NCBI GenBank assembly: GCA_012960305.1
Contig: DUBM01000020.1
Location: 310,001-374,000 of the forward strand
Length of the DNA stretch: 64,000 bases
Source of the DNA: Gammaproteobacteria bacterium
GTDB lineage: Bacteria > Pseudomonadota > Gammaproteobacteria > Pseudomonadales > Pseudohongiellaceae
Reading direction: 5' to 3'
This document shows positions 8,889 through 17,369 of this stretch, one piece after another (positions within the stretch are counted from its first letter, which is position 1; each line of letters begins with the position of its first letter). The translations under genes were made by a program, and so were the position numbers. Below the pieces are notes generated by a model, which was not told the origin of the DNA, did not search any database, and saw nothing but the letters and a program-made list of their open reading frames with translations.

Positions 8889-10628
8889 TTACATCTGTTC
8901 CAGGGGCTCAATACCTAACAGATTGAGTCCTTGCTGAAGAGCTTCTGCAGTAAGGGCCGCTAGAGCCAATCTAGAGCTTCGCAATTCGTCTTCAGCTTTT
9001 AGAATAGGGCAGGCCTCATAAAAACGCATGAAGGCGCCAGCTAGTTCATAGAGATAATTACAAAGTAGATTGGGGTAGCAGTCCTTGGCAACCACAGCCA
9101 CTATCTCTGGAAGTTGCAGAACTTTTAGTATTAATGTGCGCTCTTCAGTAGTTTCGCTAGTAGCTATTTTTTGAGATCCGATCTCAAGGTTATGCTTGCG
9201 CAAGATACTTTTAATTCTAGCGTAAGCGTACATTAAATAGGGCGCTGTATTGCCTTCGAAAGACAGCATAGTCGCCCAATCAAAAATATAATCGTTAGTT
9301 CTGTTCTTGGAAAGCTCAGAGTATTTTACTGAGGCAATTCCGATTTCATCGGCTATTAGCTTTCTTGAAGCTTCTTCTAAATCAGGGTTCTTGTCAGTTA
9401 CGAGCTCAAAAGCTCGTTTTGATGACTCGTCCAGAAGGTCTATAAGTTTTATTGTGTCACCCGAGCGAGTTCTGAAGGGCTTGCCATCACTTCCCATCAT
9501 TGTGCCGTATGTAATATGTTCTAGAGAAATGTCCTCGTCAGCTAGTTTTGCCTTTTTAGCTACTGCGAACACTTGTTGAAAGTGCAGCGATTGGCGAGCA
9601 TCTACAACATAAAGGGAACGTGCCACATCTAACTCAAAAGAACGGTATTTGATAGCTGCAAGATCTGTTGTGGCATAGAGAAAGCCGCCATCTGATTTTT
9701 GAACTATCACTGGGAGAAGCTCTCCATCTTTACCAGTAAATTGCGGTAAGAAAACACATTTCGCGCCGTCAGAGATAGAGAGTAAAGACTTCTCTTCTAA
9801 TACTTTAACTATATTTTCAAGTTCACTGTTATAGAAACTTTCAGCCTTTAGGTTTTCTCTGCTAAGGCTTACTCCAAGCTTTTCATACACTGTATGGCAA
9901 TGCTGTAATGACTCGTCAATAAACGTCTTCCAAACCTCTAGATATTCAGGATCTCCGCTTTGTAATTTAACCACGCTCGCACGTGAATTTTCGGCAAACA
10001 CTGGGTCGGAATCAAAACGTTCCTTGGCTGATCGGTAAAAGGTTTCTAAGTCGGCTAATTGAGTCGGCAAGTCCCCTTGCTCTGCTCTGAGTTCGTTCAT
10101 ATAAGCAATCAACATGCCGAATTGAGTTCCCCAATCCCCGACATGGTTTTGGCGAATAATTTCATGTCCAAGTCGCTCTAATACTCGAACCAGGCAATCG
10201 CCAATTATAGTTCCTCGCAAGTGCCCAACGTGCATTTCCTTTGCTAAATTTGGCGAGGAATAGTCAACCACGACTCGCTGTGGGTTGGGAATCGTAGGTA
10301 TCAGATCACCGGTATTGGAAATAACTGAGTTTGCTCGATCACGTAGTGCGATCGCTGCCAAGTGAATGTTGATAAACCCTGGGCCAGCAACTTCCATCTT
10401 GGCGATTATTGGATCACTTTTATTCGCTAGGTCGTTAACAACTAGTTGTGCAAACTCTCGCGGATTACTGCCTAATTTCTTAGCTATAGCCATGCCACCA
10501 TTGGCTTGATAATCACCAAATTCGGGCTTAGATGTAGTAACTACATTGGCATTGCACTTAGACTCCCCCGAGACTGAGGACAAGCTAGTGCTAACGAGAT
10601 TGCTAAGGTGTTCCTTAAGTGTATCCAT
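8889..10628 (-). CDS. argS: Arginyl-tRNA synthetase
   Basis: The class I synthetase charges tRNA-Arg. I start it at ATG 10628 (579 aa, beginning MDTLKEHL), which matches the ends of known ArgS proteins; a 19-codon longer frame to 10685 begins with an unlikely sequence. The N-terminal tRNA-binding domain is followed by the HVGH form of the HIGH motif near residue 125, a catalytic core (TYGTMMGSDGKPFRTRSG near 370), and a C-terminal DALR anticodon-binding domain ending EPLEQM. No good ribosome site is near the chosen start: AAGGAG lies 22 bp upstream. It converges with htpG, 48 bp apart. Confidence 0.96.
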   Translation of the reverse strand: MDTLKEHLSNLVSTSLSSVSGESKCNANVVTTSKPEFGDYQANGGMAIAKKLGSNPREFAQLVVNDLANKSDPIIAKMEVAGPGFINIHLAAIALRDRANSVISNTGDLIPTIPNPQRVVVDYSSPNLAKEMHVGHLRGTIIGDCLVRVLERLGHEIIRQNHVGDWGTQFGMLIAYMNELRAEQGDLPTQLADLETFYRSAKERFDSDPVFAENSRASVVKLQSGDPEYLEVWKTFIDESLQHCHTVYEKLGVSLSRENLKAESFYNSELENIVKVLEEKSLLSISDGAKCVFLPQFTGKDGELLPVIVQKSDGGFLYATTDLAAIKYRSFELDVARSLYVVDARQSLHFQQVFAVAKKAKLADEDISLEHITYGTMMGSDGKPFRTRSGDTIKLIDLLDESSKRAFELVTDKNPDLEEASRKLIADEIGIASVKYSELSKNRTNDYIFDWATMLSFEGNTAPYLMYAYARIKSILRKHNLEIGSQKIATSETTEERTLILKVLQLPEIVAVVAKDCYPNLLCNYLYELAGAFMRFYEACPILKAEDELRSSRLALAALTAEALQQGLNLLGIEPLEQM

Positions 10629-10858
10629 AGTGTTTGATGAGGAAACTTCGCTCCTTAAAAAAAGAGAGGATTGTACACCATTCAACGAGTTCAGATTGAT
10701 GTAAAATTAGAGATTACTGATCTGATAGTGCCTAATTTTAAACAACAATAACTCGCTGAGTTCGACTTAATGGAGCGGTGTTGATTGAATAGCACTACTT
10801 TGACTAAGATTTCATCAACAATAAGGAAAGTGAACAGTCGTTCCCTGCAATCCCTGAT

Positions 10859-11821
10859 ATGGAAAAGAACAAATCACCGCGTACCCAAGAGTCTAAAGTT
10901 AAACTGATCAGGGTCTTGGTTGCTCACGAGGGGCAACGGATAGACAACTATTTACTTCGATATCTAAAAGGTGTGCCTCGATCACGAATCTATCGAATCA
11001 TCCGTCGAGGCGAAGTGCGGATTAACAAGAAGCGATGCAAGCCGGAGAGCAAACTTCATCTCGGTGATGAGATTCGGATTCCACCCGTTAATGTTTCTAG
11101 CGGACCAGCTATCGCGAAACCAAGCCCCGGTCTCGCCGGTTTGCTACTAGAAAGTATCCTATTCGAAAACGAAGACCTGATTATTCTTAATAAGCCAGCT
11201 GGCCTCGCGGTACATGGGGGCACAGGAATTCGCCTTGGTTTGATTGAAGCACTGCGTCAGTTGAAACCAGAATGGTCTGGATTAGAGCTTGCTCACCGGT
11301 TGGACCGAGATACTTCTGGGTGTATTTTGATTTCAAAAAACTCTACATTTTTGAAAGAGATACAAGCCAAATTTAAAGCAAGGGAGATAAGGAAATGCTA
11401 CCTGGCACTGGTAGTTGGAAATTGGCCTTCTTCTTTAACTGAGGTGGATGTACCGCTACAGAAGAATGAGCTTAGTTCAGGCGAGCGCATAGTAAAAGTC
11501 GCTGCGGAAGGAAAGGATTCGCTCACCTATTTCAAAACTATCGCGGCATTTTCTCAGGCTACTCTAGTTGAGGCTAGGCCTCTGACTGGGCGTACCCACC
11601 AAATTCGAGTTCACTGCCAATATGCTGGATTTCCTATTTTAGGTGATGAAAAGTACGGAGCCAAAACTGTTGATGTGGTGTTAAAAGGACACAAAAATCT
11701 GTGTCTCCATGCTAGCTCAATACAATTTGAATATGGGCTAGCCAATCAAAAAATAATGGCTGAAGCAGCGTTAAATTTACAAATGCAGGGGGTATTAGAA
11801 AATCTAAAGAATATTCAATAA
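10859..11821 (+). CDS. rluC: 23S rRNA pseudouridine synthase RluC
   Basis: The 320-aa protein has an S4 RNA-binding domain (about 20-80, RIYRIIRRGEVRINKKR) followed by a RluA/RluC-type catalytic domain with HRLDRDTSG near residue 145-153, where the Asp is the nucleophile. RluC isomerises three uridines of 23S rRNA (positions 955, 2504 and 2580 in E. coli). It lies upstream of yceD-rpmF-plsX as in many gammaproteobacteria, although the usual rne before it and maf after it are absent. RluD-like function cannot be excluded, but the neighbours favour RluC. Confidence 0.9.
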   Translation: MEKNKSPRTQESKVKLIRVLVAHEGQRIDNYLLRYLKGVPRSRIYRIIRRGEVRINKKRCKPESKLHLGDEIRIPPVNVSSGPAIAKPSPGLAGLLLESILFENEDLIILNKPAGLAVHGGTGIRLGLIEALRQLKPEWSGLELAHRLDRDTSGCILISKNSTFLKEIQAKFKAREIRKCYLALVVGNWPSSLTEVDVPLQKNELSSGERIVKVAAEGKDSLTYFKTIAAFSQATLVEARPLTGRTHQIRVHCQYAGFPILGDEKYGAKTVDVVLKGHKNLCLHASSIQFEYGLANQKIMAEAALNLQMQGVLENLKNIQ

Positions 11822-11871
11822 ATACAGATGCTTATAAATAAATCCAAAGCACAGTTTAATGACAGATTGTT

Positions 11872-11900
11872 TTGACAGTTGACCTCCAGACGCCTATTAT
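11872..11900 (+). promoter_or_regulatory. Consensus sigma-70 promoter of yceD-rpmF-plsX
   Basis: TTGACA (11872-11877), a 17-bp spacer and TATTAT (11895-11900) form a near-perfect housekeeping promoter. Transcription should start near 11906-11908, only 2-4 nt before the yceD ATG at 11910, so the first gene would have almost no leader. Confidence 0.75.
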
Positions 11901-11909
11901 TGCGCGCCT

Positions 11910-12431
11910 ATGTCTGAGAGCCAGATTCCAGCCTACGTTGATACACGAAAAGTCTTCCATGAAGGGGCTGCTGTCAGCGGTAATTTAAGCTTGAAAAAGC
12001 TGGAGCTGTTTCAAGAATATCTATCAGCTCCAGTAGGCTCAGTGAAGGTAGAGTTGTTTTTCAGAATAGCTGAGTCAGGCCAGCGACAAATAACTGGCAG
12101 GGTTGCAGCTTCGGTGCAAGTTTACTGCCAAAGGTGCTTGGCTCCTCTAGGGATTGAGTTAGCTGACGATATAAGGCTCGTCTTGCTTAAAGATGAGGCT
12201 AAAGCAGCAGATTTAGAACCCAGTTTTGATCCTTTGATATGTGAGGGCTTTAAGCTGGAATTGGCCACAGTGATAGAGGAGCAATTAATACTTTGCCTCC
12301 CTATTGTGAGTTATCACTCGCAGGGGGAATGTGCGAATCCATTGAACTATCAGGTTGGCTCCTCTGCAATTGATGATAATCAAGCAAAAAGCCCGTTTTC
12401 TATTCTTAAAAAACTTAAGAAAACAGACTGA
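11910..12431 (+). CDS. yceD: YceD/DUF177 family protein (23S rRNA accumulation protein)
   Basis: The 173-aa protein belongs to the DUF177 family found just before rpmF; E. coli YceD affects 23S rRNA accumulation. Visible marks are the cysteine pair CQRC near residue 72, the acidic stretch, LPIVSYHSQGEC near 130, and the C-terminal SPFSILKKLKK. The N-terminal IPAYVDTRK lines up with known YceD starts, so ATG 11910 is right. There is no ribosome site before it, which fits the nearly leaderless transcript expected from the promoter at 11872-11900. rpmF begins 42 bp downstream. Confidence 0.9.
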   Translation: MSESQIPAYVDTRKVFHEGAAVSGNLSLKKLELFQEYLSAPVGSVKVELFFRIAESGQRQITGRVAASVQVYCQRCLAPLGIELADDIRLVLLKDEAKAADLEPSFDPLICEGFKLELATVIEEQLILCLPIVSYHSQGECANPLNYQVGSSAIDDNQAKSPFSILKKLKKTD

Positions 12432-12473
12432 ACTGTTTGAATTTAAATAATAAATTGATTTAGGAGATATGAA

Positions 12474-12653
12474 ATGGCTGTTCAGAAAAGTAAAGTAACA
12501 CGTTCCAGGCGAGGGCAGAGGCGTTCCCACGACTCCCTTTCAGGGCCCACTTTATCTACAGATAAAACCACTGGTGAAGTCCACAGGCGGCATCATGTGA
12601 CTGGAGATGGCTTTTATAAGGGCAAGAAAGTACTGGATCTCGGCGAAGACTAG
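12474..12653 (+). CDS. rpmF: Large ribosomal subunit protein bL32
   Basis: This 59-aa protein begins [20 protein letters not shown] and contains the [13 protein letters not shown] stretch near the end, which is diagnostic of bL32. It is a structural protein of the 50S subunit. A TAGGAGAT ribosome site precedes the ATG at 12474; an overlapping ATG at 12469 is in another frame and is not used. The cysteines that would bind zinc in some L32 proteins are absent. plsX begins 2 bp after its stop, so the two are co-translated. Confidence 0.97.
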   Translation: MAVQKSKVTRSRRGQRRSHDSLSGPTLSTDKTTGEVHRRHHVTGDGFYKGKKVLDLGED

Positions 12654-12655
12654 CC

Positions 12656-13660
12656 TTGAGCAATAAAAAACGCATAGCAATTGATGCTATGGGTGGTGAT
12701 GGCGGGGTTGCATTAACTATCCCTGCCGCTCTGTATGCACTAGAAAGAACCCATGAATTATTCCTTCATCTGGTCGGTAATTCGGCTCAGATAGAACCTT
12801 TATTGTCCGAAATACCGGATTCGCTAGCAGCGCGCCTAGTTATTGTCCACGCGGAGCACCGCATCGATGGCGTTGATGCTCCAGGAAGTGTACTTCGGAA
12901 CGGTAAAGAATCCTCTATGTATCGTGCGGTGGAGCTAGTCAAGGAGGGAGAGGTGCAAGCCATGGTTAGTGCTGGAAATACCGGTGCATTGCTGATGATC
13001 GGGCGGCACTTGCTGAAAACTATCTCGGGTATCCAAAAACCAGCATTAGTGGCGGCAATTCCAGGCGTTACCCAAGGCTCTTATTTGCTGGACGTGGGTG
13101 CAAACCCAAAATGTAACTCCCAGCAACTTTTTGAGTTCGCTGTAATGGGTTCGGTGCTCGCAGCATCTATAAGTGGCAGCGCCAAGGTAGCTTTGCTAAA
13201 TATTGGTTCGGAAGATTACAAAGGCACACTGGAGGTACGTGATGCCAGTTTACTTATGGAACGATGTGAACAACTAGATTTTGTCGGATTTGTAGAACCT
13301 AGCCAGGTATTTGATGGAGAGGTCGATGTCGTCATCTGTGACGGTTTTGTTGGCAATGTGATGATAAAGTCCGCTGCTGGAGTGGCTAATGTGGTCAATG
13401 GACTATTGGCAGCACAGTACAATGCATCAAGTCTAGAGCTGAAAGATAATGCATCGGCAGCGCGTTTGAGTAAGGCTATAAACCCGCAACGGTTTAATGG
13501 TGCCACCCTATTAGGATTGCAGGGCAGCATCATTAAAAGCCATGGTAACGCAACCATGGAAGGGTTTGCTTGCGCCATTATTCGAGCTGTGCGAGAAGTA
13601 GAAAGCGTAGTCCCAAAATTGATCGCTGAAAAAGTTGCAGCCATCATTAAGGTAAACTGA
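12656..13660 (+). CDS. plsX: Phosphate acyltransferase PlsX
   Basis: PlsX turns acyl-ACP into acyl phosphate, the first step toward phosphatidic acid with PlsY. The 334-aa product has the opening IAIDAMGGDGG, VSAGNTGALL near residue 102, and CDGFVGNVMIKS near 227. The start is TTG at 12656, 2 bp after rpmF. Normally fabH follows; here the next gene is fabD after a 123-bp gap without coding sequence. Confidence 0.96.
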   Translation: MSNKKRIAIDAMGGDGGVALTIPAALYALERTHELFLHLVGNSAQIEPLLSEIPDSLAARLVIVHAEHRIDGVDAPGSVLRNGKESSMYRAVELVKEGEVQAMVSAGNTGALLMIGRHLLKTISGIQKPALVAAIPGVTQGSYLLDVGANPKCNSQQLFEFAVMGSVLAASISGSAKVALLNIGSEDYKGTLEVRDASLLMERCEQLDFVGFVEPSQVFDGEVDVVICDGFVGNVMIKSAAGVANVVNGLLAAQYNASSLELKDNASAARLSKAINPQRFNGATLLGLQGSIIKSHGNATMEGFACAIIRAVREVESVVPKLIAEKVAAIIKVN

Positions 13661-13783
13661 TACGACGGCAGTGAGTAGCTTGCTCTTCAGAAACAAAAGT
13701 AAGCAGATCTGTCCGTGTATCTAGATATAGTTTGTTGCGAGAAATTGAGAGTTCACTTAAAAATTAAGGCATAGAGGCTAAAT

Positions 13784-14722
13784 ATGCAAAATTTCGGATT
13801 TGTCTTCCCTGGGCAGGGATCGCAAAAACTAGGCATGCTAAGTAATCTTGCTGCATCCCACTCAATTATCGAGCAAACTTTTGCGGAAGCTTCTGAGGTT
13901 CTAAATCTTAATCTTTGGGAGATTTGTCAACATGATGGCGGCAATAGCCTAGATCAGACTCATATCACTCAGCCGGTATTGCTTACCGCATCGGTTGCCA
14001 TTTGGAGACTCTGGCAACAATTAAACGCGCCGCGGCCAAAGATTTTGGCGGGCCACAGCTTAGGTGAATACTCGGCATTGGTCTGTGCTGAAGTTTTGAG
14101 TTTGGCTGATGCAACAAACATCGTTCATCATCGAGGCCAGTACATGCAATCGGCGGTACCCATTGGTACGGGGAAAATGGCGGCTATTGTCGGATTGGAG
14201 AATTATCAAATCTATGAAATTTGTGATGAAGCAGAGCAAAAGCAAGTTGTTTCCCCTGCTAATTTTAATTCACCTGGTCAGACAGTTATTGCAGGTAATA
14301 CAGAGGCAGTAGAAAGGGCGATGGCGCTCTGTAAAGAAGCTGGAGCAAAAAGGGCTCTGCCACTTAAACTAAGTGTTCCCTCCCACTGTGCGTTAATGAA
14401 ACCTGCTGGAGAGCAATTGGCGGAGGAATTGGATTCAATAGAATTTGCAACAGCTAAGATACCAGTCGTTCATAACTATAACGCTAAAATTTGCGATGAT
14501 GCGGAAACGATAAAAATGAACCTGATTCGACAACTCTATTCACCAGTTCTTTGGGTGGAGTCAATACAACTAATTCATAATGCTGGAGTTTCAAAATTGG
14601 TAGAAATAGGTCCGGGTAAAGTATTGAGTGGATTGATAAAGCGCATTGAGCCAGACATTTCCTGCTTTGGTAGTGATGAGCTTGGTTCTCTGGAGAGTGC
14701 CATTGTTGAAATGTCTGCTTAG
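13784..14722 (+). CDS. fabD: Malonyl-CoA:ACP acyltransferase
   Basis: FabD loads malonate onto ACP for fatty acid synthesis. The 312-aa protein has FPGQGSQ at residues 7-13, the nucleophile serine in GHSLGEYSAL near 92, and the catalytic histidine in VPSHCALM near 204. The spacing after plsX (123 bp) suggests its own promoter or loss of a gene between them. fabG follows 42 bp later with a strong ribosome site. Confidence 0.97.
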   Translation: MQNFGFVFPGQGSQKLGMLSNLAASHSIIEQTFAEASEVLNLNLWEICQHDGGNSLDQTHITQPVLLTASVAIWRLWQQLNAPRPKILAGHSLGEYSALVCAEVLSLADATNIVHHRGQYMQSAVPIGTGKMAAIVGLENYQIYEICDEAEQKQVVSPANFNSPGQTVIAGNTEAVERAMALCKEAGAKRALPLKLSVPSHCALMKPAGEQLAEELDSIEFATAKIPVVHNYNAKICDDAETIKMNLIRQLYSPVLWVESIQLIHNAGVSKLVEIGPGKVLSGLIKRIEPDISCFGSDELGSLESAIVEMSA

Positions 14723-14764
14723 CAACGCTTTTGATCGATTCTATAAACAATGAAGGAGTGGTAT

Positions 14765-15508
14765 ATGAGCAATTCTGAGATTGTTGCTCTCGTAACTGGT
14801 GCCAGTCGTGGCATAGGACGAGCAATTGCCCTCGAGTTAGGTGGGCGTGGTTTTACTGTAATTGGCACTGCAACTAGCCAGGCCGGCGCGGATGATATTT
14901 CTGCATATCTAGAGGGTGGAAATCACCTTGGTAAAGGCTATTGTGCCGATGTTTCATCAAGTGAGTCGGTCTCCGGGTTGATAGCTCAGATCAAAGAAGA
15001 ATTTTCAGTGCCAACGGTGTTGGTGAATAACGCCGGTATTACCCGTGATAATTTGCTCATGCGGATGAATGCTGAAGAATGGGATGCGGTAATACAAACG
15101 AACTTGAGTTCGATTTACCGGGTCTGCAGAGCCTGTGTAAAAGGTATGACAAAAGCAAGATGGGGCAGAGTCGTAAATGTGAGCTCCGTAGTGGGTTCTA
15201 GTGGCAATGCAGGGCAAACGAATTACGCTGCTTCGAAAGCAGGGATAGAGGGTTTTTCAAGGGCCCTGGCAAAAGAAATCGGTTCCCGAGGTGTTACAGT
15301 TAACTCTGTTGCTCCTGGATTTATTGATACGGATATGACCCGGGATTTGCCAGAGAAGCAAACTGAAATTTTATTATCCCAGATTCCTCTAGCACGCCTC
15401 GGCAAACCAGAGGAAATTGCATCACTAGTCGGCTTCTTAGTGTCCGATAGTGGGGCATATATTACTGGTGAGACCATCCATGTGAATGGTGGGATGTATA
15501 TGGCTTGA
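14765..15508 (+). CDS. fabG: 3-oxoacyl-ACP reductase FabG
   Basis: The NADPH-dependent reductase of fatty acid elongation; 247 aa from ATG 14765. An ATG five codons earlier (14750) overlaps the AAGGAG ribosome site and is not the start. Visible marks are the nucleotide-binding TGASRGIG near 12, NNAG near 90, and the Ser-Tyr-Lys triad in NVSSVVGSSGN and NYAASKAG (about 137-160). The C-terminal GGMYMA end is typical. It lies between fabD and acpP as in most gammaproteobacteria. Confidence 0.97.
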   Translation: MSNSEIVALVTGASRGIGRAIALELGGRGFTVIGTATSQAGADDISAYLEGGNHLGKGYCADVSSSESVSGLIAQIKEEFSVPTVLVNNAGITRDNLLMRMNAEEWDAVIQTNLSSIYRVCRACVKGMTKARWGRVVNVSSVVGSSGNAGQTNYAASKAGIEGFSRALAKEIGSRGVTVNSVAPGFIDTDMTRDLPEKQTEILLSQIPLARLGKPEEIASLVGFLVSDSGAYITGETIHVNGGMYMA

Positions 15509-15694
15509 GCGCAGTTTAACTTTCTTATTTAGAGGGATAAGTCAATAGTTATTTTTTTAATTTAAACATTACAATGCTAGAAAATAGAGGTAAACTGCGT
15601 CTCTGAATTACAGGGCGGTCAACTGCGGGACGCTTGTAACAGAAAGACGAACAGAAACGTCTTAAGAAACAAAGGATTAGGAGCTAATAATAAT

Positions 15695-15928
15695 ATGAGT
15701 AGCATTGAAGATCGCGTTAAGAAGATTGTCTGCGAACAGCTTGGCGTAAAAGAGGACGAAGTAAAACTTTCTGCTTCATTTGTAGAAGATTTAGGCGCCG
15801 ATTCTTTGGATACCGTTGAATTGGTTATGGCTTTGGAGGAAGAATTTGAAACTGAAATTCCTGACGAAGAAGCCGAAAAAATCACTACTGTCCAGCTCGC
15901 CTGCGATTACATCAACGAACACCTGTAA
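15695..15928 (+). CDS. acpP: Acyl carrier protein
   Basis: The 77-aa acidic protein carries growing acyl chains on phosphopantetheine attached to Ser37 in [10 protein letters not shown]. Length and sequence are standard. A GGAGC ribosome site precedes it. It has a 186-bp, AT-rich upstream gap that probably contains its own promoter (a TACAAT at 15570-15575 could be a -10 box), and a strong terminator directly after it, so acpP can be made in excess over its neighbours. Confidence 0.98.
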   Translation: MSSIEDRVKKIVCEQLGVKEDEVKLSASFVEDLGADSLDTVELVMALEEEFETEIPDEEAEKITTVQLACDYINEHL

Positions 15929-15945
15929 GATTTAATTGGGTCATA

Positions 15946-15987
15946 AAACAAAAACTACTCTTGACCTCTCTAGAGTAGTTTTTGTTT
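15946..15987 (+). terminator. Strong hairpin terminator between acpP and fabF
   Basis: A perfect 16-bp stem joins 15946-15961 and 15972-15987 with a 10-nt loop. The 3' arm ends in a T-rich run (GTTTTTGTTT), giving the U-tract. It sits 18 bp after the acpP stop and 38 bp before fabF. It should stop most acpP transcripts, leaving fabF to read-through or a weak local promoter. Confidence 0.85.
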
Positions 15988-16025
15988 ATGTGGCTGACAG
16001 CAATTAAAACCTGGAGAGTGGGTCA

Positions 16026-17267
16026 TTGAACAGTAGAAGAGTTGTCATTACCGGACTCGGATTAATTACTCCGGTTGGCAATGACGTCAAGACAGCATGG
16101 GGCGCTCTAAAAGATGGTCGTAGCGGCATTAATGCGCTCGAACATATAGACGCCAGTGGATTTAGTACACAGTTTGGCGGTTCTATTAAAAACTTCCAAA
16201 GCGATTTGTACATGGAATCTAAAGAGGCGCGCCGTCTCGATGTGTTTATGCAGTACGGAATCGCCGCTGGAGTTCAGGCCTTTGCTGATTCAGGCCTTGT
16301 TGATTCAAGCTGGGATGAAGAACGATCAGGAGTAGCTATTGGCTCTGGCATCGGCGGTATTACCAGTATTGAAGACACCGCACTGTTGATTCGAAATTCC
16401 GGCGCTCGAAAAGTATCCCCGTTTTTTGTTCCTGGTTCTATTATCAATATGATTTCCGGTAACCTCTCTATTCGTTTTGGGCTAAAAGGCCCTAATATTG
16501 CTGTAACCACCGCCTGCACTACGGGGACTCACAACATTGGTCTTGCGGCCAATATGATTACCAACAATCAAGCTGATGTGATGCTGGCAGGGGGTTCAGA
16601 AATGGCTACTTCGGCTGTTGGCCTAGGTGGTTTCTGTGCGGCCAGAGCGCTTTCTACTCGAAATTATGACCCACAAAGTGCCAGCAGACCTTGGGATAAA
16701 GATAGAGATGGTTTTGTTCTTAGCGATGGCGCTGGCATTATGGTGTTAGAGGAGCTTGAGCATGCGAAGCGCCGGGGTGCAAATATTTATGCTGAGCTCA
16801 CAGGATTTGGGATGAGTGGTGACGCCTACCACGTGACGTTACCTTCCGAAGGAGGGGCCGGCGCAGCACGCTGTATGCAAAACGCATTACTGAGCGCGGG
16901 TATGAATGCCACCGATGTCGATTACATTAATGCACATGGCACATCTACACTTGCTGGTGATGTCGCAGAAACTCAAGCGATTAAGTCGGTCTTTGGTGAC
17001 CATGCCAATAATTTGTGCGTGAGTTCGAGTAAATCGATGTTAGGTCATTTACTTGGTGCTTCAGGAGCTGCCGAAGCAATCATTTCGGTGCTGTCATTAA
17101 ACGATCAGTTGATTACTCCAACCATTAACCTTGATGAGCCAGATCAAGAATGTGATCTTGACTATGTCCCAAAGACTAGTCGAGACCTTAAATTCAAAGT
17201 AGCGTTGAGCAACTCATTTGGTTTTGGTGGCACTAACGGCAGTCTGATATTTTCCCGGTTCGAGTAA
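16026..17267 (+). CDS. fabF: 3-oxoacyl-ACP synthase II (FabF/KAS II)
   Basis: The 413-aa condensing enzyme elongates acyl-ACP with malonyl-ACP. The Cys-His-His active site is visible: Cys in TACTTGTHNIG near 162, His in NAHGTSTLAGD near 303, and His in GHLLGASGA near 340. The start is TTG at 16026 with GGAGAGTGGG upstream. It is separated from acpP by a terminator. pabC, often next, is missing; mltG follows after 102 bp. Confidence 0.97.
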   Translation: MNSRRVVITGLGLITPVGNDVKTAWGALKDGRSGINALEHIDASGFSTQFGGSIKNFQSDLYMESKEARRLDVFMQYGIAAGVQAFADSGLVDSSWDEERSGVAIGSGIGGITSIEDTALLIRNSGARKVSPFFVPGSIINMISGNLSIRFGLKGPNIAVTTACTTGTHNIGLAANMITNNQADVMLAGGSEMATSAVGLGGFCAARALSTRNYDPQSASRPWDKDRDGFVLSDGAGIMVLEELEHAKRRGANIYAELTGFGMSGDAYHVTLPSEGGAGAARCMQNALLSAGMNATDVDYINAHGTSTLAGDVAETQAIKSVFGDHANNLCVSSSKSMLGHLLGASGAAEAIISVLSLNDQLITPTINLDEPDQECDLDYVPKTSRDLKFKVALSNSFGFGGTNGSLIFSRFE

Positions 17268-17369
17268 ATCACCGGAATTTCTGTTCTGCAGTGATCTCGC
17301 TGACTGAAAATGCTACTGTGAATTGTCGCATCTTAGGAATGCGCACTTCACCTTAGTTCGAATATAATA

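Noticed and set aside
13216-13696. Long antisense open frames over plsX and its 3' end.
   Set aside because: They mirror the codon structure of plsX, have no ribosome sites and no recognisable domain.
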